A stretch of 64,000 bases of DNA from Streptomyces sp. NBC_01551 (GTDB taxonomy: Bacteria > Actinomycetota > Actinomycetes > Streptomycetales > Streptomycetaceae): contig NZ_JAPEPX010000001.1 of NCBI RefSeq assembly GCF_026339935.1, forward strand, positions 186,001 to 250,000, read 5' to 3'. The notes beneath the pieces were generated by a model. The model was not told the DNA's origin. It ran no database searches and saw only the letters and a program-made list of their open reading frames with translations. The translations under genes were made by a program, and so were the position numbers. This document shows, in pieces, positions 15,840 to 24,891 of the stretch. Each line of letters starts with the position of its first letter. The first letter of the stretch is position 1.

Positions 15840-16366
15840 ACCCCGATCTGCGCGCGGCCCGCGAACTCGTCTACGTCCCGTGCGGCTTCGCCTGCTCCGA
15901 GCCCGTGCCCGAGGCGGAGAGCGCCGAGTACGCCGCCCACACGTTCACCCTCGACGGCCGCTCCGTCCGGTTCCGGGCGGCGCGGACGACGCCCACCAAG
16001 GCCGGCCAGTTCGTCACGGTGTGGCAGAGGTCCCCCGGCGGGCCCATCCGGCCCTTCGACGCGGCGGATCCCGTGGACCTCTTCGTCGTCAGCTGCCGCG
16101 ACCGGGGCCGCTTCGGCCAGTTCGTCTTCTCCGTGGACGCGTTCCGCCGGCACGGGGTCGTCTCCGTGGACGGCGCCGGGGGCAAGCGGGCCCTGCGCGT
16201 GTACCCGCCCTGGGTGACGACGACCAGCCGCCAGGCCGCCCGTACCCAAGCCTGGCAGCTGGAGCACTTCCTGGACCTGAGCGTGCCCGCCGCCGTCGAC
16301 CTCGGCCGGGCCCGGGAGCTCTACGGGCCTCCGGCGGCCGCCCCGCCCGACGTCAGCCGCGGCTGA
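15836..16366 (+). CDS. MepB-family protein
   Basis: A 176-residue MepB-like protein. The family blocks are clear: RFRAARTTPTKAGQFVTVWQ near residue 45, GPIRPFDAADPVDLFVV, FGQFVFSVDAFRRHGVVS and RVYPPWVTTTSRQAARTQAW near residue 120. MepB proteins are small, of unknown function, first noted beside a multidrug efflux pump in Staphylococcus. The GTG start overlaps the ATP-grasp stop, so it is the third gene of this operon. It overlaps tail-to-tail with the minus-strand membrane protein gene inside a palindrome. Confidence 0.85.
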   Translation: MNPDLRAARELVYVPCGFACSEPVPEAESAEYAAHTFTLDGRSVRFRAARTTPTKAGQFVTVWQRSPGGPIRPFDAADPVDLFVVSCRDRGRFGQFVFSVDAFRRHGVVSVDGAGGKRALRVYPPWVTTTSRQAARTQAWQLEHFLDLSVPAAVDLGRARELYGPPAAAPPDVSRG

Positions 16367-16367
16367 C
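16352..16367. repeat. 16-bp perfect palindrome holding two convergent stop codons
   Basis: GTCAGCCGCGGCTGAC is self-complementary and gives both the MepB gene (plus) and the membrane protein gene (minus) the same coding end, Val-Ser-Arg-Gly-stop. The two genes overlap by 14 nt here. Confidence 0.85.
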
Positions 16368-17126
16368 CGTCGCGGCGGGCAGGGAGCGCAGCCGGATGCC
16401 GTGCCGGCTGCGCAGGCGCATCAGTTCGAAGGCCGCGATGGCAGTGGTCGTGGTGGCGCCGCCGACGGGGAGCAGGAGGGTGTCCTGCGGCCAGTCCCCG
16501 AAGGGGAAGAAGGCGTCCTGGAGGACGAACTCCCAGGCGAGCACCACGGTGATCAGGGCGGGCAGCGCCTGGTGGACCTCGACCGTACGGAACATGTGCC
16601 GGGAGACGGCCGGAAAGGCGTAGAGGACGAACCCGATCCCGCGGGCCAGGCCGTAGACGCCGAGCACGATCGCGAGGAACGTCGTCACGGTGAACCCGTA
16701 GCGGTCGAACAGCCACCACGGCACCAGGGCGGAGAGCGCCGCGAGCAGGACGTGCCCGAGGAAGGCCCCGACGGCCTTCAGGGGGCCCGGTAATCGCCCG
16801 ATCATGCGGCGGCGCGACCCCGGCCGGGCGGCCGCGACGTATCCGGCGACCACCACGGGGACGGTGACCAGCAGGAGCACCGGCGTCAGCAGGACGCGCA
16901 GAGCCCCGTCCAGCGCCCAGGCGGCCGCCCAGTCGCCCTTGTGCATCGCGGTCGGCCCCTTCACCAGGACCGCGATCCCCAGCCCGCCCCAGAACCGGAT
17001 CTCCTGGAGCACCCGGATGGGCCGGTCGTCCAGGACCGCCTCCCGCGGCGGCTCCATGAAACGCCCGACCAGCGAGCGGTCCTTGTTCTCCGGTTCCCTG
17101 CGCTGTGCGTAGTCCCCCACGGTCAT
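16353..17126 (-). CDS. Polytopic membrane protein of unknown function
   Basis: A 257-residue integral membrane protein with about six hydrophobic helices (for example LLTPVLLLVTVPVVVAGYVA, VLLAALSALVPWWLF, TTFLAIVLGVYGLA, ITVVLAWEFVLQDAFF). The N-terminus is polar (MTVGDYAQRREPENKDRSLV). I do not recognise the family. ATG at 17126 is chosen because the frame upstream is Arg/Pro-rich shadow coding with no membrane-protein character. Confidence 0.7.
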   Translation of the reverse strand: MTVGDYAQRREPENKDRSLVGRFMEPPREAVLDDRPIRVLQEIRFWGGLGIAVLVKGPTAMHKGDWAAAWALDGALRVLLTPVLLLVTVPVVVAGYVAAARPGSRRRMIGRLPGPLKAVGAFLGHVLLAALSALVPWWLFDRYGFTVTTFLAIVLGVYGLARGIGFVLYAFPAVSRHMFRTVEVHQALPALITVVLAWEFVLQDAFFPFGDWPQDTLLLPVGGATTTTAIAAFELMRLRSRHGIRLRSLPAATVSRG

Positions 17127-17247
17127 GCGGCGATGGTGGCACCGGAGGGCCGCCGGAGGACAGGGCTCCGCCGCCCGGACGGGGGAATGCGGGCCGCCCG
17201 GCGTGTCGGCGGGCCGGGCGGGCGGCGGGCGCCGTGAGGATCGCGGG

Positions 17248-18111
17248 ATGGGCGTCGTCCTGCCGGTCCTCCTCGCGCTGTTCGCGGCGCTCAGCAACGC
17301 GTTCGCCACCGTCCTCCAGCGGCGGGCGGCCCTCACCGTGCCGCAGAGCGCCGGGTTCCGGTTCAGCCTGATCCTCGATCTGCTGCGGCGGCCGGTGTGG
17401 GTGGCCGGGATCATCGCCGTGATCGCCGCCGGGGCCGGGCAGGCCGCGGCGCTGGCGACGGGCCCGCTGGCCCTCGTACAGCCGCTGTTCGTGCTGGAGT
17501 TGCCGCTCGCGCTGCTGATCGCCTCGCTGCTGGCCCGGCGGCGGCTGCCGGGGGCGCTGTGGCTGGCCGTGGCGGCGGTGGTCGGCGGGCTGGGGCTGGC
17601 CCTGGCAGGGGCCTCGCCCGAGGGGAATCTGACGGACGTGCCCGCCGATCGCTGGATCCCGACCCTGGCGGGGTGCGCGGTGGCCGTCGCGGCCCTGGCC
17701 GTGGCCGGGCTGCGCCGCCCGCCCGGGCGGGCCCGGGCCGGCTGCCTCGGGGCCGCCACGGCCGTCTGCTACGCGCTCACCGCCGCGCTGATGAAGTCGG
17801 CCGTGGTCCGCCTCGGCGACGGCGGCGGCATCGTGGCGTTCCTGACCGCCTGGCAGACGTACGCCTTCGTGGTGACCGGCATCTGCGCGCTGCTGCTGCT
17901 CGAACACGCCATGCAGGGCGGGCCGCTGGTCGCCTCGCAGCCCGCGCTGACGCTGGGCGACGCCATGCTCGGCATCGCGCTGGGCGTCCTGTTGTACGAG
18001 GAGCACGTCCGGGCGGGGTGGTGGCTGCTCCCCCAGCTGCTGGGCGTCGCCCTGATCGCGGCCGGCATCCGCGCCCTGTCCCGCCCGGAGGTCGGGGACG
18101 GGGCACCGTAA
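17248..18111 (+). CDS. DMT-superfamily (EamA/NIPA-like) membrane transporter
   Basis: A 287-residue protein with about nine membrane helices, two related halves and short loops, typical of drug/metabolite transporters. Helix-rich start MGVVLPVLLALFAALSNAFA; GPLALVQPLFVLELPLALLI near residue 75 resembles the DMT consensus; LLYEEHVRAGWWLLPQLLGV lies at the end. ATG at 17248 follows GTGAGGA. Substrate unknown. A hairpin follows the gene. Confidence 0.82.
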   Translation: MGVVLPVLLALFAALSNAFATVLQRRAALTVPQSAGFRFSLILDLLRRPVWVAGIIAVIAAGAGQAAALATGPLALVQPLFVLELPLALLIASLLARRRLPGALWLAVAAVVGGLGLALAGASPEGNLTDVPADRWIPTLAGCAVAVAALAVAGLRRPPGRARAGCLGAATAVCYALTAALMKSAVVRLGDGGGIVAFLTAWQTYAFVVTGICALLLLEHAMQGGPLVASQPALTLGDAMLGIALGVLLYEEHVRAGWWLLPQLLGVALIAAGIRALSRPEVGDGAP

Positions 18112-18113
18112 CG

Positions 18114-18138
18114 CCCGCCGGGAGGCGCAGGCGGCGGG
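18114..18138 (+). terminator. Probable terminator after the DMT transporter gene
   Basis: CCCGCCG/CGGCGGG, 7 bp around an 11-nt loop, starts 3 nt after the stop codon and lies before the separately transcribed dehydrogenase gene. Confidence 0.5.
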
Positions 18139-18174
18139 TAGCGTGCGGGGCAGTCGAACGGAGGGCGGAGTGCC

Positions 18175-19227
18175 ATGCGCGCGGTGGTGTTCGAGCGGTA
18201 CGGCGAGCCGGCCGAGGTCCGGGAGGTGCCCGAGCCGGGCCCGGCCGCGGGCGGGGTCGTGGTCCGCGTCGAGGCGACGGGGCTGTGCCGCAGCGACTGG
18301 CACGGGTGGATGGGGCACGACCCGGACATCGTGCTGCCGCACGTGCCGGGGCACGAACTGGCCGGGGTGGTGGAGGCGGTGGGCACGGGCGTGACCCGCT
18401 GGCGGGTCGGCGACCGGGTCACGGCGCCGTTCGTCTGCGCCTGCGGGAGCTGCGCGGACTGCGCGGCCGGCGACCACCAGGTGTGCGCCCGGCAGACGCA
18501 GCCCGGTTTCACGCACTGGGGGTCCTTCGCCGAGTACGTGGCGCTGGACCACGCCGACGTGAACCTGGTGGCGGTGCCCGAGGAGCTCTCGTACGCGACG
18601 GCCGCCTCGCTGGGCTGCCGGTTCGCGACGGCGTTCCGGGCCGTGGTCGCGCAGGGGCGGGTGGCGCCGGGCGAGTGGGTCGCCGTCCACGGCTGCGGCG
18701 GGGTGGGCCTGTCCGCGGTGATGATCGCGGCGGCGGCCGGGGCAAGGGTGGTGGCGGTGGACACCGCGCCGGGGGCGCTGGAGCTGGCGCGCGAGTTCGG
18801 GGCGGCGCACTGCGTGGACGCGGGGCGCGGCGACGTGGCCGAGGCCGTCCGGGAGGCGACGGGGGGCGGGGCGCAGCTGTCGCTGGACGCCCTGGGGTCC
18901 CCGGCGACGGCGGCGGCCTCGGTGTCGGGGCTGCGCAGGCGCGGACGGCACGTACAGGTCGGGCTGCTGCCGGCGGCGGCCGGGGCAACGGCCTTGCCGA
19001 TGGAGCGGGTGATCGGCTGGGAGCTGGAGATCCTCGGCAGCCACGGGATGGCGGCGCACGCGTACCCGCCGATGATGGAGCTGGTCAGGTCCGGGATCCT
19101 GCGCCCGGACCTGCTGGTCACCTCGGTGATCCCCCTCGCCGGGGCCCCGGCGGCCCTCGCCGCGATGGGCACGTCCCCGGGCCGCGGGGTCAGCGTGATC
19201 CTGCCGGGCGGGCCCTCCCGCGCCTGA
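18175..19227 (+). CDS. Zinc-dependent medium-chain alcohol dehydrogenase
   Basis: A 350-residue MDR-superfamily oxidoreductase. Catalytic zinc ligands: Cys and His in [11 protein letters not shown] and GHELAG (residues about 38 and 62). Structural zinc cysteines: [17 protein letters not shown] (residues about 89-105). NAD(P)-binding motif: [11 protein letters not shown] near residue 170. It probably oxidises an alcohol or reduces an aldehyde with NAD(P); the substrate cannot be read from sequence. GGAGGG precedes the ATG at 18175. Confidence 0.92.
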   Translation: MRAVVFERYGEPAEVREVPEPGPAAGGVVVRVEATGLCRSDWHGWMGHDPDIVLPHVPGHELAGVVEAVGTGVTRWRVGDRVTAPFVCACGSCADCAAGDHQVCARQTQPGFTHWGSFAEYVALDHADVNLVAVPEELSYATAASLGCRFATAFRAVVAQGRVAPGEWVAVHGCGGVGLSAVMIAAAAGARVVAVDTAPGALELAREFGAAHCVDAGRGDVAEAVREATGGGAQLSLDALGSPATAAASVSGLRRRGRHVQVGLLPAAAGATALPMERVIGWELEILGSHGMAAHAYPPMMELVRSGILRPDLLVTSVIPLAGAPAALAAMGTSPGRGVSVILPGGPSRA

Positions 19228-19257
19228 CACCACGATCACGGCGCGGCCCGGCCCTGG

Positions 19258-20226
19258 CTACGGCAACGTCCAGATCTGTCGCGTCACGAGGTAGAACACC
19301 GCGACCCAGAACAGGTTGAGCGCGACGACGAGGCCGATGCCGACGAGGTTGTTCTTCCTCGGCGATTCGTCCCGTGGCGGGCGCAGCCACCGTCCCAGCA
19401 AGGGGTTCACGTAGAACGGCATCGTGAAGAAGCTCATGACGAGGCTCGACAGCAGGTTGCCCACGAGCAGGCCGATCCAGATCGGCAGCTGCAACGGGGA
19501 CAGGGCGAGCGCAAGCAACACGACCGTCGGGTACAGGCCGACCCAGACCGCGATGGCCGTCTTGGTCACCGACGGCGGTGGCGCTTCCTTGCCGTTCTCC
19601 TCGAAGGCGAACCAGCTGCCGAACGAGTTGTCGATGGTGCGCATCCTGTAGTCGTCGAACTTCTCGCCCTCGGCGAGGACTTCCTGGCGCTCGGCGGAGG
19701 TCAGCCACGCATCGAGGTGTTCGGCGCTGTCGAAGCGGTACAGCGTCGTCCAGTCGTCCTGGAGTCCCTCGACCGGGCGGAAGATCTCCGTACCGCGGAA
19801 CCCCTCGAACTTGCTCTCCTCCTCGCTCATGTGGCGCTGCCACTTGAGGAAGTCCTCGACGGAGTGCGGGTGGACGCGATGGGTGACGACCACGGTCACC
19901 AGTGGGTCCGTGGGGCGCGTGCCGCCGCTGACCACCTGCTGGGTCGCGGGGCCGTCGAAGTACTTGCCGCCCGCGTCGAGCAGCCGCTGCCGGGTCGCGC
20001 TGTTGATCCACGCCTGCAGATGGGCGATCGAGTCGAACCGGTACACGGTCACCCAGTCGGGTTGCAGCGGTGTCGGCGGGGAGACCTCGGAACCGAGAGA
20101 TCCGGGATAGCCGGCCGCCGCGGCGTTGACGTCCTCCTGCCAGGAGGCGTATTCGCGCTCCAGCCCGGGCACGACCTTCTGGCCGATGATGGCCGTCGCG
20201 GCCTCTTCGTGATCGTGGGTGTTCAT
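19258..20226 (-). CDS. Membrane protein with two antibiotic-biosynthesis-monooxygenase (ABM) domains
   Basis: A 322-residue protein. Two repeated ABM-like alpha/beta barrels cover about residues 10-95 and 105-200; each has a WxTxYRFDSxxHLxAW block (DWVTVYRFDSIAHLQAWINS and DWTTLYRFDSAEHLDAWLTS). The last 110 residues carry three or so membrane helices (AVWVGLYPTVVLLALALSPL, WIGLLVGNLLSSLVMSFF, GLVVALNLFWVAVFYLV). It starts 7 nt after the molybdenum hydroxylase gene, so it is the last gene of that operon and may handle a reactive quinone or hydroxylated product at the membrane. That role is inference. Confidence 0.85.
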   Translation of the reverse strand: MNTHDHEEAATAIIGQKVVPGLEREYASWQEDVNAAAAGYPGSLGSEVSPPTPLQPDWVTVYRFDSIAHLQAWINSATRQRLLDAGGKYFDGPATQQVVSGGTRPTDPLVTVVVTHRVHPHSVEDFLKWQRHMSEEESKFEGFRGTEIFRPVEGLQDDWTTLYRFDSAEHLDAWLTSAERQEVLAEGEKFDDYRMRTIDNSFGSWFAFEENGKEAPPPSVTKTAIAVWVGLYPTVVLLALALSPLQLPIWIGLLVGNLLSSLVMSFFTMPFYVNPLLGRWLRPPRDESPRKNNLVGIGLVVALNLFWVAVFYLVTRQIWTLP

Positions 20227-20233
20227 GGTGGCC

Positions 20234-22951
20234 TCAGGCCGTCCGTACCGGCTTGCTCTCGCCCAGTCGGCTGTAGATTCGTTCCGGGGTCAGGGGCAGC
20301 TCGCGGTAGCGGACGCCCGTGGCGTCCTGGAGGGCGTTCGCCAGAGCGGGGGCCACCGGGTTGATGCAGCATTCCGCCATGCCCTTCGCGCGCATGGGCC
20401 CGACGGAATCGGCCGACTTCACCAGGAGCACCTCGGTGCGGGGGACGTCGGCGTAGGTGGGGATGCGGTAGTTGCGGAAGTTCGGGTTCAGCATTACGCC
20501 GCCCGCATCGACCTGGTAGTTCTCGGTCAGCGTGAAGCCGAGGCCCTGGGCGACACCGCCCTCCACCTGGCCCCGTACCTGGGCCGGGTTGATGACGACG
20601 GCGGCGTCGGTCGCCTGGACGCTGTGCAGGACGCGGATCTCACCCGTCACCCGGTGGACGGCGATGCGGAACCCCTGCGTGTTGGAGACCAGGCTCCGGG
20701 GCGAGCCGTAGGCCTTGCGTGCGGCGGTGAACCGGATGCCGCGCGCCCGCGCCAGTGCGACGAGCTCCGCCAGCGATACGCGGTGGTCGCCGCAGAGGAC
20801 GCCGTCGTCGTCCATGGAGCACATCACGAGGTGGACGCCGGTGTGGGCGGCGGCGAATTCGAGGATCCGGTCGCGCACGGCGTTGGCCGCGCGCAAGACC
20901 GCGTTTCCGGCGACGAAGAGTCCCGCGCTCGCGAACGCGCCGGTGTCGAACCCCGTGCGGTCGGTGTCGGACTGCACGAGGCGTATCCGCGCCGGCGTCG
21001 TGCCCAGCTGGTTGGCCGCGATCTGGACGTGCGCGGTCGAGGTGCCCTCGCCGAACTCGACCGTCCCGACGGCCAGTTCGTAGACGAGGTCGTTTCCGAG
21101 GGTGACCCAGGCCTCCGAGATGTGCTCGGTCGGGGGTGCGGTCTCGTGCAGGGAGCTCGCGACGCCGACCCCGACGAGCCACCCGGGACCGGGGGGAGAC
21201 GCGTCGGCCGAGCGGGCCATGGCCCGTTCCACCTCGTCGATGCACTTCGCGAGCCCGTCCTCGGTGAAGATGACGTCGTCGGGGCCGTCGTGCGTCGAGA
21301 CGAGCGGATCGCCCGGCCTCACGATGTTGCGCCGCCGCAGTTCGAGCGGATCCATGTGCAGGGCGACAGCGAGTTCGTGCATCGCCGATTCGACGGCGAA
21401 CGCCGGCTGTGTCATCCCGTACCCGCGCAGCGCGCCGCTGGGGACGGTGTTCGTGTAGACGGAGAACGCGTCGTACTTCTTGTTGGGGCAGCGGTAGATC
21501 ATGACGGCCGCGCCGCCCGCGTAGAGCGTCTCACCGCCGTGGTTGCCGTAGGCGCCCGTGTTGGACACGTTGCGCACCTGGAACGCCGTGAGCGTCCCGT
21601 CCGCCTTCGCGCCCAGCTTGACCGTCAGCTTCATCGGGTGCCGGGGCGAGGCCGTGGTGAACTCCTCCTCGCGGGTGTACTCGAAGCAGACGGGCCGACC
21701 GGTGTCGAGGGTGGCGAGGGCGACGAGATCCTCCGAGATCACCTCCTGTTTGCCGCCGAACCCGCCCCCGACGCGCTCGCAGAACACGCGCAGCTGGTCC
21801 GGGCGCAGCGCGAACAGGTAGGAGAGCTTCACCTTGGCGATCGACGGCGACTGCGAGCTGGTGCGGACGTTGAGGCGGCCGTTGTCCATCCACGCGATCG
21901 AGCCGTGCGTCTCCAGGTGCGCGTGCTGCACGCGCGGGGAGACGTACGTGCCCTCGTGGATCACGTCGGCCGCGGCGAAGCCCTCCTCGACGTCGCCGAT
22001 GTGCGAATGGATCTCAAGCAGGACGTTGCGGACGGGGTCACGGACAAACGGGTCGTCCGCGCCGTGGATCTGCGGGGCGCCCTCGGCCATTGCCTCCTCC
22101 GGGTCGAACACCGCGGGCAGCAGCTCGTATGCGACGGCAACCTTGCGGCAGCCCTCCTCCGCCGCCCCGGGGGTGTCGGCCAGGACGGCGACGACGCGCT
22201 GTCCGACGAAGCGCACCGTCCGGTCGAGGATGAAGGTGTCGTCGGGGTCGACGAGATGATCGGTGTGGATCGCGGTGGTGAAGCGTCTGCGCGGCACGTC
22301 TTCCCAGGTGTAGACCCGGTGCACGCCGGGAACGGCGAGCGCGGCGGTCTTGTCGACCGAGACGATCCGGGCATGCGCGTGGGGCGAGTGCAGCACCTTG
22401 AGGTGCAGCATCCCGTCGATGTGGGTGTCCATCGTGAACCTGGCGCGGCCGGTGACGACGTCGTTGGCCGCCGGCGCGCCGACGCTCGTCCCCACGGCCT
22501 TGCCGGGCGCGGCCGTCTCCACGCCGACGACGCCCCGCACCGCGTCCTCGATCGCCCTGTAGCCGGTGCACCGGCACAGATTGCCCTTCAGCGCCCGCGG
22601 CAGGTCCGCCTTCTGGCCCTCGGTGAACGTCGCCGCCGTCATGATCATCCCTGCGGTGCAGAAGCCGCACTGGAACCCGGGGGCGTCACGGAAGCGCCGC
22701 TGCACAGGATGCAGGTCGCCGGGTGAGCCGAGGCCCTCGATCGTGGTCACCTCCCGGCCTTCCGCACGGAATGCGGGGGTGACGCAGCTGTGGACCGGGA
22801 TCCCGTCGAGCCACACCGTGCACGCGCCGCAATCGCCGGCGTCACAGCCCTTCTTGACTCCGAAGTGACCGAGGGAGCGGAGGAAGGTACGCAGGCACTG
22901 GCCGGGGGCGGGTTCCCCGTCGAGGTTCCTGCCGTTCACGCGGTACGTCAT
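20234..22951 (-). CDS. Molybdenum hydroxylase: fused [2Fe-2S] and molybdopterin-binding subunit (xanthine dehydrogenase family)
   Basis: A 905-residue fusion. Residues 1-160 form the two-cluster iron-sulfur part: GCDAGDCGACTVW for the plant-type cluster and CGFCTAGM plus NLCRCTGYR for the second cluster. The rest is the molybdopterin-binding part with GGGFGGKQ near residue 390, ALRGYGMTQPAFAVE, and KGMAECCINP near the end, where the Glu matches the catalytic base of the family. It would hydroxylate an aromatic heterocycle or oxidise an aldehyde, passing electrons to the FAD subunit encoded just upstream. ATG at 22951 overlaps the FAD gene stop (ATGA). Fusion of the small and large subunits, with FAD kept separate, is less usual than three separate genes. 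Substrate unknown. Confidence 0.92.
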   Translation of the reverse strand: MTYRVNGRNLDGEPAPGQCLRTFLRSLGHFGVKKGCDAGDCGACTVWLDGIPVHSCVTPAFRAEGREVTTIEGLGSPGDLHPVQRRFRDAPGFQCGFCTAGMIMTAATFTEGQKADLPRALKGNLCRCTGYRAIEDAVRGVVGVETAAPGKAVGTSVGAPAANDVVTGRARFTMDTHIDGMLHLKVLHSPHAHARIVSVDKTAALAVPGVHRVYTWEDVPRRRFTTAIHTDHLVDPDDTFILDRTVRFVGQRVVAVLADTPGAAEEGCRKVAVAYELLPAVFDPEEAMAEGAPQIHGADDPFVRDPVRNVLLEIHSHIGDVEEGFAAADVIHEGTYVSPRVQHAHLETHGSIAWMDNGRLNVRTSSQSPSIAKVKLSYLFALRPDQLRVFCERVGGGFGGKQEVISEDLVALATLDTGRPVCFEYTREEEFTTASPRHPMKLTVKLGAKADGTLTAFQVRNVSNTGAYGNHGGETLYAGGAAVMIYRCPNKKYDAFSVYTNTVPSGALRGYGMTQPAFAVESAMHELAVALHMDPLELRRRNIVRPGDPLVSTHDGPDDVIFTEDGLAKCIDEVERAMARSADASPPGPGWLVGVGVASSLHETAPPTEHISEAWVTLGNDLVYELAVGTVEFGEGTSTAHVQIAANQLGTTPARIRLVQSDTDRTGFDTGAFASAGLFVAGNAVLRAANAVRDRILEFAAAHTGVHLVMCSMDDDGVLCGDHRVSLAELVALARARGIRFTAARKAYGSPRSLVSNTQGFRIAVHRVTGEIRVLHSVQATDAAVVINPAQVRGQVEGGVAQGLGFTLTENYQVDAGGVMLNPNFRNYRIPTYADVPRTEVLLVKSADSVGPMRAKGMAECCINPVAPALANALQDATGVRYRELPLTPERIYSRLGESKPVRTA

Positions 22952-23775
22952 GCCGGTCCTCCAGCCGCGAGTTCGCGCCGCATCTCCTCGACGAAGTGCT
23001 TCGTCAGGTGGCGGCGGTGTTCGGGGGTTCCGTTGGGATCCGCGAACCACACGTCGACGGGTATGACGTCGAGGCTCTGCTGCAGGGTCCCCGCATCGGG
23101 CATGGTGTCGAAAACCATGCGCACGGGCCGGGTGGTGCCCGCGGTGACGGTGAGCAGCAGGTCGCTCGTGCCCGGCGTCTGGGTGGCGATGAGGAAGACC
23201 GTCGAGCGGCCGAGGCGGGTCAGCGAGAAGCGGCGGTGCGTGGTGCGCTTGCGCAGGGCGTGCGCGGGGATCCGCACGCGCCGCAGGAGTTCGCCGGGCG
23301 TGAGCACGTTCCGGTGGTCGCCGGTCACGAAGTCGAGGGCGTCGACGGTGCGCGTGGACCCGTCGGGGGCCCACAGCTCGTACGTGGCCTCCAGGGCGAC
23401 GGTCAGCGTGATCATCGGCCCGGCGGGCAGGGACATGCAGATGTTGCCTCCGACGGTCGCCGCGTTCCAGATCTTGAACGAGGAGAGGAACGCCTCGCAG
23501 CTCGTCGCGAACAGGGGGCCCGCGGACCAGTGCGTCGGCGGCCGGAACGCGTACAGCTCACCGATGGTGCAGGTGGCACCGATCTCGAGGCCGTCGTCGC
23601 TCGGGACGAGGGCGTCCCACCGCAGTGAGGTCAGGTCGACGAGCCGGCGCAGGTCCGGCTGCTCCGCGGAGTACAGCCACGTTCCGCCCGCCAGCCACGC
23701 ATCACCCTCGCGCCAGTCGGCACCTGGCCGGTCGGCCGGGCGGCGGACGACATCGGCGATCGTGTTGAGGTCCAT
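22948..23775 (-). CDS. FAD-binding subunit of the molybdenum hydroxylase
   Basis: A 275-residue FAD-binding protein of the CoxM/XdhB type. The flavin motifs are AGGTWLYSAEQPD near residue 30 and TVGGNICMSLPAGP near residue 110. ATG at 23775 follows GGGAGGG at 8 nt. First gene of a three-gene unit (FAD subunit, FeS/Mo subunit, ABM membrane protein). TCACGTGA at 23802-23809 is a palindrome in its 5' region and a possible operator. Confidence 0.9.
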   Translation of the reverse strand: MDLNTIADVVRRPADRPGADWREGDAWLAGGTWLYSAEQPDLRRLVDLTSLRWDALVPSDDGLEIGATCTIGELYAFRPPTHWSAGPLFATSCEAFLSSFKIWNAATVGGNICMSLPAGPMITLTVALEATYELWAPDGSTRTVDALDFVTGDHRNVLTPGELLRRVRIPAHALRKRTTHRRFSLTRLGRSTVFLIATQTPGTSDLLLTVTAGTTRPVRMVFDTMPDAGTLQQSLDVIPVDVWFADPNGTPEHRRHLTKHFVEEMRRELAAGGPA

Positions 23776-23992
23776 GGATACGCCCTCCCTCACGGCGACG
23801 ATCACGTGACGGACTGGGGGAATCCCTTTCAGGATATGCCCGGACGGACGGGGCAGCCCGCCCGGCGAGTGCCCTCCCGGGCAGCGCTTCGCCCGTCACC
23901 GCTCCCGCCCGGTCGCGGCGCACCGCGCGGCGGATCGCGCCGACCCGGCCGGGAGCAGGCGCCCCGGCGGGTGCGGCGCGGGCCCGGCGCCG

Positions 23993-24820
23993 TCAGGCCC
24001 GCAGGCCCGTGATCTCGCCGACGTGGCGCAGGCTCGGGTCGAGGAGGATCCCGTGCAGGCGCTGGAAGACCTGGCGGGCCGCCACCGCGTTCCAGTCCGC
24101 CGGGAGCAGTTCGGTGGGCAGGCCCGGGTCCAGGTAGGGCAGGCGTCGCCACTGGGTGAGCAGCGGGACGTAGTGCCGGAACGCCTCGGCTGGGTCGGGT
24201 TCCGCCTCGGCCCGCGCCAGTCGCTCCGCCACCGGCGCGTAGGTGTCGGTGAACGCCGCGTACTGCGTCTGGATCGCCGGGAAGTCCCACCACGAGCTGA
24301 CGGTGCCCGGCAGATCGCTGAAAGCGGCGTATTCGGCGGCGAAGAGGTGCACGTAGTCGCTGAGGCCGAGCCGGACGAGCATGCTGCGCGCGTCCTCCAG
24401 CAGCCGCCCCGGCGCCAGCCACACGCCCGGAGCGATGTTGCCGAAGCCGAGCCAGCTCAACCGGGTGCGCAGCTGGTAGCGGTGGGAGCGTTCCGACTCG
24501 GGTACGGAGAACACCGCCATGGCCCAGCCGTCCGCGAGGTCGGCGGGTTCGAGGCTGGCGAAGATGCGGCGGTCGCCCTCGTCGAAGACGGGCAGGACGG
24601 CGGGGCTGAGGCGGTAGCCGGTGGCGCCGCGGCGCTCCGGTTCGAGGACTCCGCGCTTCTTGAGCCGGGAGATCGCCGAGCGCACCGCCGGGCCGTCGAC
24701 GTCCAGCTCCCCCATCAGCGTGATCAGGTCGGCGATGGAGATCCAGCCACCGAGGCGGCGCAGGAACGCCCCGTAGACCGTGTTGATCAACGAGCTGGGC
24801 CTGAGGGGGCTGTCCGACAT
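23993..24820 (-). CDS. PaaX-family transcriptional regulator
   Basis: A 275-residue regulator. N-terminal winged HTH (SSLINTVYGAFLRRLGGWIS to RSAISRLKKRGVLEPERRGATGYRLSP) is followed by the PaaX central domain and a C-terminal domain (YVPLLTQWRRLPYLDPGLPTELLPADW) characteristic of the family. PaaX of E. coli represses phenylacetate genes and responds to an aryl-CoA; here the adjacent operon makes salicylyl-CoA, so an aryl-CoA effector is a reasonable guess. It lies 71 nt after maleate isomerase, probably cotranscribed and also with its own promoter. ATG at 24820 has GGAAGG upstream. Confidence 0.9.
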   Translation of the reverse strand: MSDSPLRPSSLINTVYGAFLRRLGGWISIADLITLMGELDVDGPAVRSAISRLKKRGVLEPERRGATGYRLSPAVLPVFDEGDRRIFASLEPADLADGWAMAVFSVPESERSHRYQLRTRLSWLGFGNIAPGVWLAPGRLLEDARSMLVRLGLSDYVHLFAAEYAAFSDLPGTVSSWWDFPAIQTQYAAFTDTYAPVAERLARAEAEPDPAEAFRHYVPLLTQWRRLPYLDPGLPTELLPADWNAVAARQVFQRLHGILLDPSLRHVGEITGLRA

Positions 24821-24855
24821 GATCGCCTTCCGTTGTACGCGGTCGCGATCATATC
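24819..24855 (-). promoter_or_regulatory. Candidate PaaX autoregulatory site over the paaX start
   Basis: ATGATCGC (24819-24826) and GCGATCAT (24845-24852) form an 8-bp perfect inverted repeat with an 18-nt spacer that covers the start codon region. The element TCGCGAT at 24843-24849 recurs at the carboxylesterase promoter, and CGCGAT at the ligase promoter. Confidence 0.45.
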
Positions 24856-24891
24856 GGGGCCCCCTCAGGGCCTCGCCGGCCAGGCGGCCGG

